A stretch of DNA of 64,000 nucleotides from Craspedostauros australis (Eukaryota > Bacillariophyta > Bacillariophyceae > Mastogloiales > Achnanthaceae): NCBI GenBank assembly GCA_026770025.1, contig JAMXDE010000087.1:1-64000 (forward strand). The letters are read 5' to 3'. Position numbers and translations under genes: made by a program. This document shows, piece by piece, positions 9,525 through 18,900 of the stretch. The notes below the pieces were generated by a model, which saw nothing but the letters and a program-made list of their open reading frames with translations, had not been told where the DNA came from and did no database searches. Position 1 is the first letter of the stretch; every line of letters starts with the position of its first letter.

Positions 9525-12500
9525 TCACTTGATGTGGTTGGGATCGGTGTTGCCCTTCCAGAACAACAGTGGTTGGATGAGGTCCCAGAAAACCGATCGT
9601 GGAAGGAATTTCGTGAGGATGTCGGCGATGTTCTGGTTTCCCTTGATCTTGATGAAGTACATTGTCCCAGCGGCGATGGCCGATCGGACTCGGTGGTAGG
9701 CCAGTGCGTTGTGTCTCTTGGATAGTACACTGGTTGGGATGGTGGAGGATGTGACTACGCTCTGGTTGTCACCAAAGAGCCAGCTTGGTCCGTCCACTGG
9801 TATTCCCATTTCGCACAGCATCAAGCGGATGGACATGATCTGTTCGGTTGCCAACCGTGCTGCCACGAATTCTGATCCGTAGGTGGCCGTCTCCACGGTG
9901 GACTGTCGCTTCGAGAACCATTCGATGGGTGTTTGGTTGATGAGATGCACGATACCAGTTGCTGATTTCCCAGTCACCTTGCAGTGCATGAGATTCGCAT
10001 CAACGAAAGTCGTGGTACGTACTGGTTTGCCTTTGGCTGTCGGTGCATCCGCCGGCAGCTCCTCTCGGTTGGGTCCGTACACAGAGTACATCCATTTGTG
10101 CTGTGGGATGTCGTAGTGTTCTTCATGGTTGGGGATTCCGGTTCGGAAGCGGATGGAAGCGTCTGGGTATTTTCGAAGATACCCGTAGATGCGTTTCACT
10201 CTGTCCATGTGTCCTGCTCTTGGTGATGCACGGAAACGGGAAAGAGTCATGACCGCCACATGTATGTCGATCCTTCCCAGAGACACACACCATTGGAGTG
10301 CTCCGATCAACGACATGTACTTGGTTCGATCGATCTCCCCGAGCTCGGGTGTCGTATCGAGCTCAGGACTGTCGTCCTTGTCCATGGGGCAGCTGGTCTT
10401 GTTGGGTGGTCCGTCGAACATCTGTTCGTAGTTCGTGAGCATGCGCTTGATGTAGGAACGCGCGCTGATCTTCATTGTGCCGTCGCTGTCTCTTCCGAAG
10501 TCTGCTCCTAGATGGTAGGAGATGGAACCGACACCTTTGAGCTTGTAGCCGTACTGCGAAGTGAGAGTGTCGAAGAAGGAACGTGGGTCAGACATGACCG
10601 CCATGAGATCGTCTACGTATACACATACGTATTCCCAGTGCGGACCTGCATCACGCATCCATACGTCGGGGTCAGACCTGCACTGCTGGAAGCCCATGTC
10701 TCGAAGGGTATCTGCCAGCGCTTCGTGGAAGCGAGCTCCGGATGTCGGGAGGCCGTAGAGCGCCTTGACAATCGTGAGCATGTGGCCTGCATGCTCCCCG
10801 AACTCGTCGCCGGCTACGAAGCGAATCTTCTCCTTCGTGTATGCCTCCAGGTAGGCGTTTCCAATGTCGCCGACCATGGTCTTGAGTCCGTTCAGTTCGC
10901 CAGCGAGTAGGGCGATTCTGAGTGACTGCAAACTGACAACTCCGGCGTAGGAGGAGTCCTTGCATGGGTCCGTCAGGTGGCCACCTGCCACACATCGTGC
11001 TCGGTGTCGGAGGTCGTGCTTGACCGCGTAGACCCATTGCAGCCGGATCTGTTGGTATCCGTCTGGAACGGTCTTGGTCTTGCCGAGCGATCGGAATGTC
11101 TCATATCCGAAGAGCTGTTCCATCTCGGTACGTTCTGCATCTGCCCAGAGCGTATTGCCGTTGCGTTTGTCGAGGCGTACGGCTTCTTGGTGATTGCGTG
11201 GTACCTGAACACCGAACTGGTAGATGGGTGCGTTGGTGTGCTTCTTGGCCTTGTTGATGGAGGTCTTGCGCTCCATTCGAGCCTGTCGGTCAGAGAGCTT
11301 CTTCAGCTGTTTCCATCCAGGCTGATCGAGCAATCCGTTCTTCCGGCCGTATGCCGCACATGATACAGGATCATCTTGCAACATGGTGGAGAGTGGTTCG
11401 GATGTTGTTGATCCGTCATCCCATTGTACAATGACATTGTATCGGGACCCCTTGTAGGTCTTGGCGTTCGGAGCGAGAGGTCCTTCGTGTCCGATGATGC
11501 CTTGGAATCCCCATACTCCGTCTTCGTTGTCTTCGTTGCGTTCGAGCTGCTGTTCGATGATGTCGGACAGCTGGACGTAGGAGATGAGTTCGTTGGTGGC
11601 TCCATCGTCAAAGGCGAGCAACATCTTGATTCGCTGGTGGTTCGCTGCATCTGCATCGTTGACGCGTTGGATGACTTCGGCCTTGACTCTCTGTCCGTCA
11701 CGGTCGTATAGGAAGGTCTTGCCGATGAGATCCTCTGGTGTGAATCGAGGGATGGAGACTCTTGCCATGTCCGCCGTTTCAGGATCGGACTCCGCAGAAG
11801 CGAAAAGAACGGCGTCTCCTAGGGAATGTACAACTGGTTGCATTCCATCAGGCACTGGGACGTCGTCTTCAAGCTCCCCATCATCAGATGGGTTCGTGTC
11901 CGAGCCGTCCTCCTTCCCAACGTCGGCCAGGGGAAAGTCGACACGCAGGTTGCAGGAGCCGTGCTCGTCGGCTGCACGGATCGAGGATCGAGGGAGGAGC
12001 TGTTGGGTGTCATCGTCCAACACCCAGAAGGTGAGTTCGTCACCCTTGTGGAGACAGGGTCCGGCCCATCTCCCCTTCCGCTCCTTGGACTGGCTGGGAA
12101 AGCCAGGTTTCTCCACGCGGTAGTACACCGGCTGCCACCATCGGTAGGCAAGGAACTTGCTCACATCGGGACGGTGTCCGTAGGCTGCCTGCATCGGCGT
12201 GACGTTACCCGCTGTGCGTTGAGCCAAGTGGTTGAAGAGCACAATGACATACATGGTGCATATGAGCCAGAAGCGAGCAGGTGTGCCCGTCCTATCCATG
12301 ATGCCGTTCGTCATGCGCTTGATGTCTTGGATACGCCTCTCTGCGGCGTTCTGGTGCTGGTGCTCCGGCTCGCTCTGATGATCAGCGATGGAGTACTGTC
12401 GGAGGATGTCTTGGACCTTGAATCCGATCTCGGATTTCGCGTTATCGGACATCAGGAGGTCAGGAGCTCCATGACACCGGATGAAGTCTTGGAGAGTGGA

Positions 12501-14915
12501 AGCGACTTGCTTCTCCGATGTCATGGGGAATCCTGCGGTGAAGCGAGAATCCACGGCCACGTATACTTGCATCATCGTGCTGCCACCATGGCCTGGCACA
12601 CCATCGTCGTGTGCAGGTGTGTCAGAGAACAACGTGTCCATGGCAACAGTCTTGTGGAGTCTGTCCACGTTCGCGGCAGGGAATCTGGTCTTGAAGTGCT
12701 TCCTCATGGTGAACCGCTCGGAGGTGCGGTACCATTGGGATGTGCACTTGAGAGTGTCTTGGACTCTTCTGGCCGAGATCCATCCAAAGTACGGACGGAG
12801 GGCCTCATAGTCGATCTTTGGCTTCACGCGAGTGATAGCGCCCTGCTGTGAGGCACCGGTCTCACTGGTGAACACTTCGATGGAGTCCGGTGAGTGGACG
12901 CCGTCGTCTGGGGCACCATCGGAGGTCTCGTCCAGCAAAGTGAACTCGTGGTCGAGAGTGGATGGGTCCCACTCTTCGTCGGCAGTGAAATCCACGTGAG
13001 GGTACGTGTCAATCTCCTTGCGTGTGAGAGGTCTCATGTCCATGTAGGACAGGTCCTGTCGGATGGAGAGAGGGATCACATGCCCATCAGGCACGATGAT
13101 TGTCTGTCTCCCTCCAGGGAGTTCGCGAGGACGCTCGTTGACATCGAGACCGAATGCACCGAGCTGATTCGTCGAGTGAATCGTCTTGCCCTTGCCATAG
13201 AGGGCGTATTGGTGAAACTTCGCAATGATAGGTCCCTCGGTGGACATGACGAGTCCAGCGACCGTTCCAATGTCCAGGTTGACGATTGCGGTGTCTCCAA
13301 TTCCGCTGATGTCGGTGGTATGGTTGGTACGGCTGATGATAGTCACATCATCGCCTGCCAATCCTCCATTCGCACCGCTGTCGATCAGGGAACCGGCCTT
13401 CGCAACATCGGTCTTGTTGAAGCTGTATTGCAGGACTATGGCCTGAACAGCATGGTAGATCTTGCCCTGGATGGCGACTTCGTCGGAAGTGTTGGTGTTG
13501 GTCGTGGCATTGGCCAACATGCGCTTGATGGCATCGCCGGGGAGTTCGTCAGAACCGGCGCTGCCTGAGGTTGAGGTGGACTTGGTCTGCCCACCACCCC
13601 CATTGCCAGTGGCGGATGTCTTGTTGGCCTGTCTGTTCGATGCATCCCTGGTGTACTTGGGGTCCCAAGTACCCTTGGACTGCATGTGAGCCTTCTTCTG
13701 ATCCCAGGTCATTTGCTTCCATTCGTTGTCTGGGATTCGCTTGTTCGTGTTCTTGTTCTTGGATTGGTTGGTCTTGTTCTCGTTGTTACTTGCTTCCTTG
13801 TTTGTGTTATTGACTCTGCGCTTGGCCTTGTTGCGTGGGATGCGCAGGTCATTGCGCTGTGCGGATCTGCGCACAACACCAAGGAAGGCATCGAAGTCCA
13901 ACCTGAAGTTGGTCTTTCCTGTCGCCAACGCCAAGTTGCTCTGGAGAGCATCGGCGTCGTCAAGGGAACGGAAGAGGTCAGCATCAGGGGTGATGGCCTC
14001 CTTGAGCCACTGAAGCTTCCAGTCCTCAGAGACAGGTGCATCCTGGATCTCTTCGAGGTCGTTGATCTTGCTGAGCCAGCTGTTCACGAAGGCTTCGCGG
14101 CTGCTGTTCCACGAGTGGTTCATCTTGAGGTTCCGGATCTCCTCTTGGATCAGCTGAGCCTTGTTGGCTGCAGCTACTCCGGTTGCATACTCTTCACGGA
14201 GCATGGTATACACCCCATGACCGTTCTCGTCATCGGCGTATGCCTGGAGACAGTTGCGGCTCTTCGTGGTCCTGAGACAGTGGGTCAAGACGTAGAAGAG
14301 GAAGGTGCGCTGTTTGTCGAACAGCTCAGCCTCGTCTTGGGTCGGGAGGTACTCGGGGTCTACGACGTTCTTCACACCGTGCGCTGCAGCGGTGGCTCGG
14401 AGACGTCGGTCGAAGACCATGAACTGGTCATCACTCTTCAGGATCGGATAGTCGCTGAGGTTTCGCTTGATGCCCTTGTCGAAGGCAGCGGCTCCATCAG
14501 AGACAGGTTCAGTAGGTGGTGGTGGTGTCACCATGGATGACATGGTGGGTTCGGGTGTCGGTGTGGAGGCTTCCACGCGTTTCTTGAGTTCAGCTCTCAT
14601 GAAGCTCTGGAGCCTCGCAGCATTCAGGTCAAGCCAGACGGAGTCGTCGTCGTCAGCTTGCGCGTCATACCACATTGGGAGTGCGAGGATCTTGCGAATG
14701 TGCAACGCAGTCAATCGACATGAGTATGGGTCTCCCGAGGTGGGAGTGATGTCGCGATGAAGACCGTCGAGGTCTTCCTTGGTGAGGAAGGTGAGGTCGT
14801 CAACATTCTCCACCGCTGCGTCGATGATAACGCGGCGATGGTCGGAGTCGTCGGAGATACCCACGGCCTTGAGGACGTGGTTCAGGATGGTGATGGGTTC
14901 GGTGGGTTCTGTCAT
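9525..14915 (-). CDS. Copia element D Gag-Pol polyprotein, intact
   Basis: A 1,796-residue single-frame Gag-Pol. No CCHC nucleocapsid knuckle is seen; a basic Asn/Lys-rich stretch at about 360-400 may replace it. The protease motif is LIDSGANGG (Asp512). The integrase core has Asp760 (VAMDTLFSD), Asp824 (MSDNAKSE) and Glu859 (HQNAAERR). The HHCC finger usual in Copia integrases is not recognisable. At about 1150-1215, before the RT, is a chromodomain-like segment (YNVIVQWDDGSTTSEPLS, then a GW). RT has YVDD at 1433-1436. RNase H has Asp1639, Glu1682, Asp1716 and Asp1765. No stop or frameshift is present. The LTR that would drive it is split by B1, so its expression is doubtful. It resembles diatom-type Copia polyproteins. 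Confidence 0.9.
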   Translation of the reverse strand: MTEPTEPITILNHVLKAVGISDDSDHRRVIIDAAVENVDDLTFLTKEDLDGLHRDITPTSGDPYSCRLTALHIRKILALPMWYDAQADDDDSVWLDLNAARLQSFMRAELKKRVEASTPTPEPTMSSMVTPPPPTEPVSDGAAAFDKGIKRNLSDYPILKSDDQFMVFDRRLRATAAAHGVKNVVDPEYLPTQDEAELFDKQRTFLFYVLTHCLRTTKSRNCLQAYADDENGHGVYTMLREEYATGVAAANKAQLIQEEIRNLKMNHSWNSSREAFVNSWLSKINDLEEIQDAPVSEDWKLQWLKEAITPDADLFRSLDDADALQSNLALATGKTNFRLDFDAFLGVVRRSAQRNDLRIPRNKAKRRVNNTNKEASNNENKTNQSKNKNTNKRIPDNEWKQMTWDQKKAHMQSKGTWDPKYTRDASNRQANKTSATGNGGGGQTKSTSTSGSAGSDELPGDAIKRMLANATTNTNTSDEVAIQGKIYHAVQAIVLQYSFNKTDVAKAGSLIDSGANGGLAGDDVTIISRTNHTTDISGIGDTAIVNLDIGTVAGLVMSTEGPIIAKFHQYALYGKGKTIHSTNQLGAFGLDVNERPRELPGGRQTIIVPDGHVIPLSIRQDLSYMDMRPLTRKEIDTYPHVDFTADEEWDPSTLDHEFTLLDETSDGAPDDGVHSPDSIEVFTSETGASQQGAITRVKPKIDYEALRPYFGWISARRVQDTLKCTSQWYRTSERFTMRKHFKTRFPAANVDRLHKTVAMDTLFSDTPAHDDGVPGHGGSTMMQVYVAVDSRFTAGFPMTSEKQVASTLQDFIRCHGAPDLLMSDNAKSEIGFKVQDILRQYSIADHQSEPEHQHQNAAERRIQDIKRMTNGIMDRTGTPARFWLICTMYVIVLFNHLAQRTAGNVTPMQAAYGHRPDVSKFLAYRWWQPVYYRVEKPGFPSQSKERKGRWAGPCLHKGDELTFWVLDDDTQQLLPRSSIRAADEHGSCNLRVDFPLADVGKEDGSDTNPSDDGELEDDVPVPDGMQPVVHSLGDAVLFASAESDPETADMARVSIPRFTPEDLIGKTFLYDRDGQRVKAEVIQRVNDADAANHQRIKMLLAFDDGATNELISYVQLSDIIEQQLERNEDNEDGVWGFQGIIGHEGPLAPNAKTYKGSRYNVIVQWDDGSTTSEPLSTMLQDDPVSCAAYGRKNGLLDQPGWKQLKKLSDRQARMERKTSINKAKKHTNAPIYQFGVQVPRNHQEAVRLDKRNGNTLWADAERTEMEQLFGYETFRSLGKTKTVPDGYQQIRLQWVYAVKHDLRHRARCVAGGHLTDPCKDSSYAGVVSLQSLRIALLAGELNGLKTMVGDIGNAYLEAYTKEKIRFVAGDEFGEHAGHMLTIVKALYGLPTSGARFHEALADTLRDMGFQQCRSDPDVWMRDAGPHWEYVCVYVDDLMAVMSDPRSFFDTLTSQYGYKLKGVGSISYHLGADFGRDSDGTMKISARSYIKRMLTNYEQMFDGPPNKTSCPMDKDDSPELDTTPELGEIDRTKYMSLIGALQWCVSLGRIDIHVAVMTLSRFRASPRAGHMDRVKRIYGYLRKYPDASIRFRTGIPNHEEHYDIPQHKWMYSVYGPNREELPADAPTAKGKPVRTTTFVDANLMHCKVTGKSATGIVHLINQTPIEWFSKRQSTVETATYGSEFVAARLATEQIMSIRLMLCEMGIPVDGPSWLFGDNQSVVTSSTIPTSVLSKRHNALAYHRVRSAIAAGTMYFIKIKGNQNIADILTKFLPRSVFWDLIQPLLFWKGNTDPNHIK

Positions 14916-14920
14916 CTTGT

Positions 14921-15060
14921 TCGGTTCGGTTCGTCACGGAGAAGCGGATACGCTGTGCTCGGTGTGTTCGTTTGCGATGCCTTTGGTGGCTCTTGCTGTT
15001 GTTCGGTTCGGTACGGAGAAGCGGATACGCTGTGCTCGGTGTGTTCATGTGCGCTGCCTT
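14921..15060. repeat. 77-bp tandem duplication in D leader
   Basis: The motif acggagaagcggatacgctg followed by tgctcggtgtgttc occurs twice, 77 bp apart, between the PBS and the start codon of D. It lengthens the 5' untranslated leader. Its function is unknown. Confidence 0.85.
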
Positions 15061-15185
15061 AGAAGGCTCTTGTTCTTGTTCGGTTCTTGCTTCACGTCGT
15101 CACGTGATGCAATCGGTTCGGTGCTGATGGGATCAGCTCGGTGGGTTGGAGGGGGGTTCACTCAGTCAGGTCAGGACGTAGTGCT

Positions 15186-15199
15186 TGCGACTGTTAATC
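15186..15199 (-). promoter_or_regulatory. Primer-binding site of D (tRNA-Asn anticodon arm)
   Basis: In element sense, the bases directly after the 5' LTR are GATTAACAGTCGCA. The reverse complement, TGCGACTGTTAATC, matches the anticodon stem and loop of tRNA-Asn(GUU). As I recall it, the yeast tRNA contains this string. This implies priming by a half-tRNA cut in the anticodon arm, as known for Drosophila copia with initiator tRNA-Met. The TRIM at 33959 has the same 14 bases. Confidence 0.7.
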
Positions 15200-15256
15200 T
15201 GTTATCTCGTTATCGTACACAGCGAAATCACACGATTCCTTCAAGAGAGATCAAGT
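15200..15256 (-). repeat. 5' LTR of D, inner fragment
   Basis: The first 57 bp (plus orientation) of the D 5' LTR, starting tgttatctcg. It ends in CAAGT, where element B1 is inserted. The remaining LTR resumes at 30413 after a duplicated CAAGT. Confidence 0.95.
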
Positions 15257-15872
15257 TAATAGAGCTAAACTAGCAGTTAGGCTAAGGAAGGATTTCCTGG
15301 AACACATGACTCGTTTTCCCACGAATCGGTCTGAACCACGTTTTGGACATAACCACGTTTGGAGCAGGCACAAGTCTTCGAAGAACCTCTTTGGAGTCCA
15401 GGACCCATGGAAAAAGGGTCCCAATGACTGGGTCATCGGAACCCCTCCCCACCAACAACTTGATGCCAATACAAGACTGCTGGATCCACGGTACAGTTCC
15501 ACGTGGGAATACACGCAAGATGACCTTCGCCCAGCTTCCAACTTGATGGAGGGAAACTTTCCCCTGGTACTGGAGCTACGCAAACCCTACACCCCTTTTC
15601 TGACAGCAACCCAACAAAAGGGCCCCCTCCTGTGGTACTTGGGCTACGCAAACCCTACGACCCTTTTCCAGGGCAACCCACACAGGGTGTCACACGAACA
15701 AGAATAATTGCACTAATCTCATAATCCGCACGTTTCTTCACCATCTACCAGTATTCTAAATTGACTACTTGTGGAACAGAAGACTCTCGTCCGGATCTCT
15801 TGCCAGTCAAGCCTCTGCCTACAGCTAAAGAACAGCCAACAAGACAACAGCCATTACGTTTGGGCTCTATTA
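15257..15872 (+). repeat. 5' LTR of Copia element B1
   Basis: A 616-bp LTR with terminal inverted bases TAATAGAGC...GCTCTATTA, so a TA...TA terminus instead of TG...CA. It differs from the 3' copy (29797-30412) at about a dozen positions, around 98% identity. B1 is flanked by the 5-bp duplication CAAGT (15252-15256 and 30413-30417), which splits the D LTR. Confidence 0.95.
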
Positions 15873-15882
15873 GATTAACAGT
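15873..15882 (+). promoter_or_regulatory. Primer-binding site of B1
   Basis: GATTAACAGT directly follows the 5' LTR. It is identical to the first ten bases of the PBS of D and TRIM and complementary to the tRNA-Asn anticodon loop. The next bases, ggca, differ from the cgca of D by one substitution. Confidence 0.6.
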
Positions 15883-15917
15883 GGCAAAAGATTGTCAAGC
15901 TCTTAGACCTCTGCAAG

Positions 15918-18900
15918 ATGACTCGTACCAACCGCATCGTTCCCTCCACCAGGGGACCCTCCAAGAGGAGCCCAGGTGATTTGACCGATGCCTTCGAGAC
16001 CGACCCCAAGGACCCGAAGGACCCCAGCCTCTCTGTCCTCCTCAATGACACGGCAGGCGCCCTGATGGATGGACCTTCGTCACTCTTCCCCACTGAGATG
16101 GGAAAGAAGTTCATCGAAGCAACCTTCGGACACCCCATCATCGTCGACGCGTGGAACCGAAAGGAGAAGACCCACGACGACGAAGTGGTGTGCCATGTCC
16201 ACAAGACCACCTGGGACGCATTCACCGACCTCAAGCAGTACTTTGGGATTAGCATCGAGACTGCCACGGTTTTTGGCCTCTTTAAAACCAGCGCACTCGC
16301 GATCGAGAAGACACTCCCCGAACTACTGACCACCATCCACGAAGGGACCCCAACCATGGTCCCTGGAGCCATCATGATCAACTTCACGGACCCGGACGAC
16401 GTCGCAAGACACTTCGAGACAGGACTCCTCGTCTACCACATCGCCGAGTGGGTAGGATTTATCAAAGTCAACAGAGACTCATCCCTCGACCAAACTCTCA
16501 ATAGGATGTTCATCGACGCAGAAAGCACCGAGAAAACGATGATGGCCTTCGACCGATTCGAAAGACGCGGCAGGCGCACGCACAATGGTGAGTGGCTAAC
16601 TGCTGTCGTGGAGTACAAGACATTTCTCTCTAACCCCAATGCCACCAGCACCTCGACCAGATCTGAAACCTCAATCCTCAAGACAGGACGAGACAGCGAC
16701 AGCCGCCCAGGAGGTACCCCCTTTGGGTTCTCATCCCTAGCCGGTGGAGCCGCCCCGGAGTGCACCTCGGGCACCCTCCCTGACGAAACCCAACTCTCTG
16801 GTATTGCTGAGCGTGGATCCATGACGACATCCCCAACAGCAACCGATGCCTACAGCGACAACCCAAATGCTGCAGGTACCAGCCCCAGCAACGACAACGA
16901 CCAGCACCCGGACACCAACGAAACTACCGGACCAGCCACCAAATGTGGACCCGATGGAAGGATCAGAATGTCCCCCAACGTTTGCCCCACGACTATTGAC
17001 GGTCACGGTCGCAGACCACCTGAAGCCAAGGCAGTAACCTTCGCCCATGGGACGACTACCAGAGATCCAGGAGACACTGCCACATCTCGGATGACCCACC
17101 AGGAGAAAGGTGGGAACCGTCCAGCGAGCAACCGAAGCTCATGGGACCATCATGGTACCATGGGCAACCCACCACCTCACGGTATGGCCAGCTACCATAA
17201 CCACGACGGACGCGAACCAACAATCCGAAACCCAACCGCCAACACAGGAGCGAACCATGGAACAGATCATCTGCATCACCAAGACCCTGGACCCAATGGT
17301 AACCATGGTCACACCAACGACGGACCCCATGGATACCCACCCCGCATGGATACCTTCCACGCACATAGGAGCCCACGCCCAGCATACCCACATCCACATC
17401 CAGGAGGATTCCCATCCATCGGAATCCCTGTCCACATGGGATACCCCCCAAACGGAAATGTAGGCTACCCGACTGCCCTGAGAGCTTTCATGCCTGTTGG
17501 AATTCCCCAACCTGGGTACCCCCCAAGACCACCAGGACACGGGAACCAAGCGACAGGTCATGGCGCGAACCGAATGGGACCAGACCCACACGTCTTAGGT
17601 CCTGACACCCACCATGGGCACCACGCATTTGGGGACGCACCCCATCAGGGAGGCACCCATGGTGATACCCCAACTCCTCCCGCCAAGCTGACGAAGCGGC
17701 GCCCCAACCCGAACGCCACGAGCACCAGTCCCAATGACGACCACAACCTGCACAGCATCACCAGCAAAGCTACTGGATCAACCAACGAGCGCGGACCCGA
17801 CGAAAGGAGCGGACTGTTCCTCGACGTGAACCCCGCTACTATTGGCGGACATGATCGCAGGCCACCCGACGCCAAGGTGGCAACCTTCACCCCCAAGACA
17901 ACCACCAGGGACCCAGGAGATCCTGCCGGACCCCGAGTGACCCACTCAGAGAGCAGTGGGAACCGCCCCGCGGACAACCGGAACTCATGGAACCATCATG
18001 GTACCATGGGCTACCTGCCACCCCATGGGATGGCCAGTAACCATGGCAACGGCAGACGCGAACCGACGAACCAAAACCCAACTGCGAACGCAGGCATGAA
18101 CCATGGAACGGGACAAATACACTGCCATTTTCTCAATCCCTATGGCATCTACAGATATGACAACACAGTGTGCCATGGATACCCACCTAACATGGGGCCT
18201 CCTCACGCATATGGCCAACCACATACGGCGTATGCGCAACCCCACCCAGAAGGATTCCCGCCTATTGGAGTCCCTGTTCGCATGGGATACGTGCCAAATG
18301 GAAGTGAAGACAACCAAACAGCACCAGGTGCCTTCGCACCTATTGGAAACCTCCAATCAGGGTACCCTCCAAGACTAACTGGATACGGACACCAGGCAAC
18401 CGACCATGGAACCCACCATGGAGGGCCAGGGCCAGGACCGCACATTGAGGCACCCAGTACTCGCTGTGGGCAACATGTACCTGGGTACTCTCGCCATCAG
18501 GAAGCCAACCATGGTGAAACCCCGTCTGTGTCAGCCAAGCTGGCGAAACAGCGACCCACCCTGGACTCCATCAAGTTCACGGGCGATGCGGTTTCCCTCC
18601 AAGTGGTGAACCACCAAACCCGGACAAGCGGAACTGTCCTCGACACGGTCTCCACGGAACATTGGGCATCATTCCCCACATCAGGAACAGGAAGACAGTA
18701 TCGAATGCCTGATGAAAACATGATCATCAACCTGGAGATGAGGGATGCATTGATGACATTCTACGTGATTCCTATCATGAAAGATGACGAGGACCTCCCT
18801 CCGCATGACATCACCTCGAAACAGGAATGGAACCCACCAGACCACCAGGGTGGGCTTGAATGCAACGTCCCCATGAGTTGCTATCTCACCAAGAATCCGA

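Noticed and set aside
10500-12851. Long plus-strand frames opposite element D
   Set aside because: Shadow of the D polyprotein caused by codon bias in a GC-balanced gene; no independent start context or motif.
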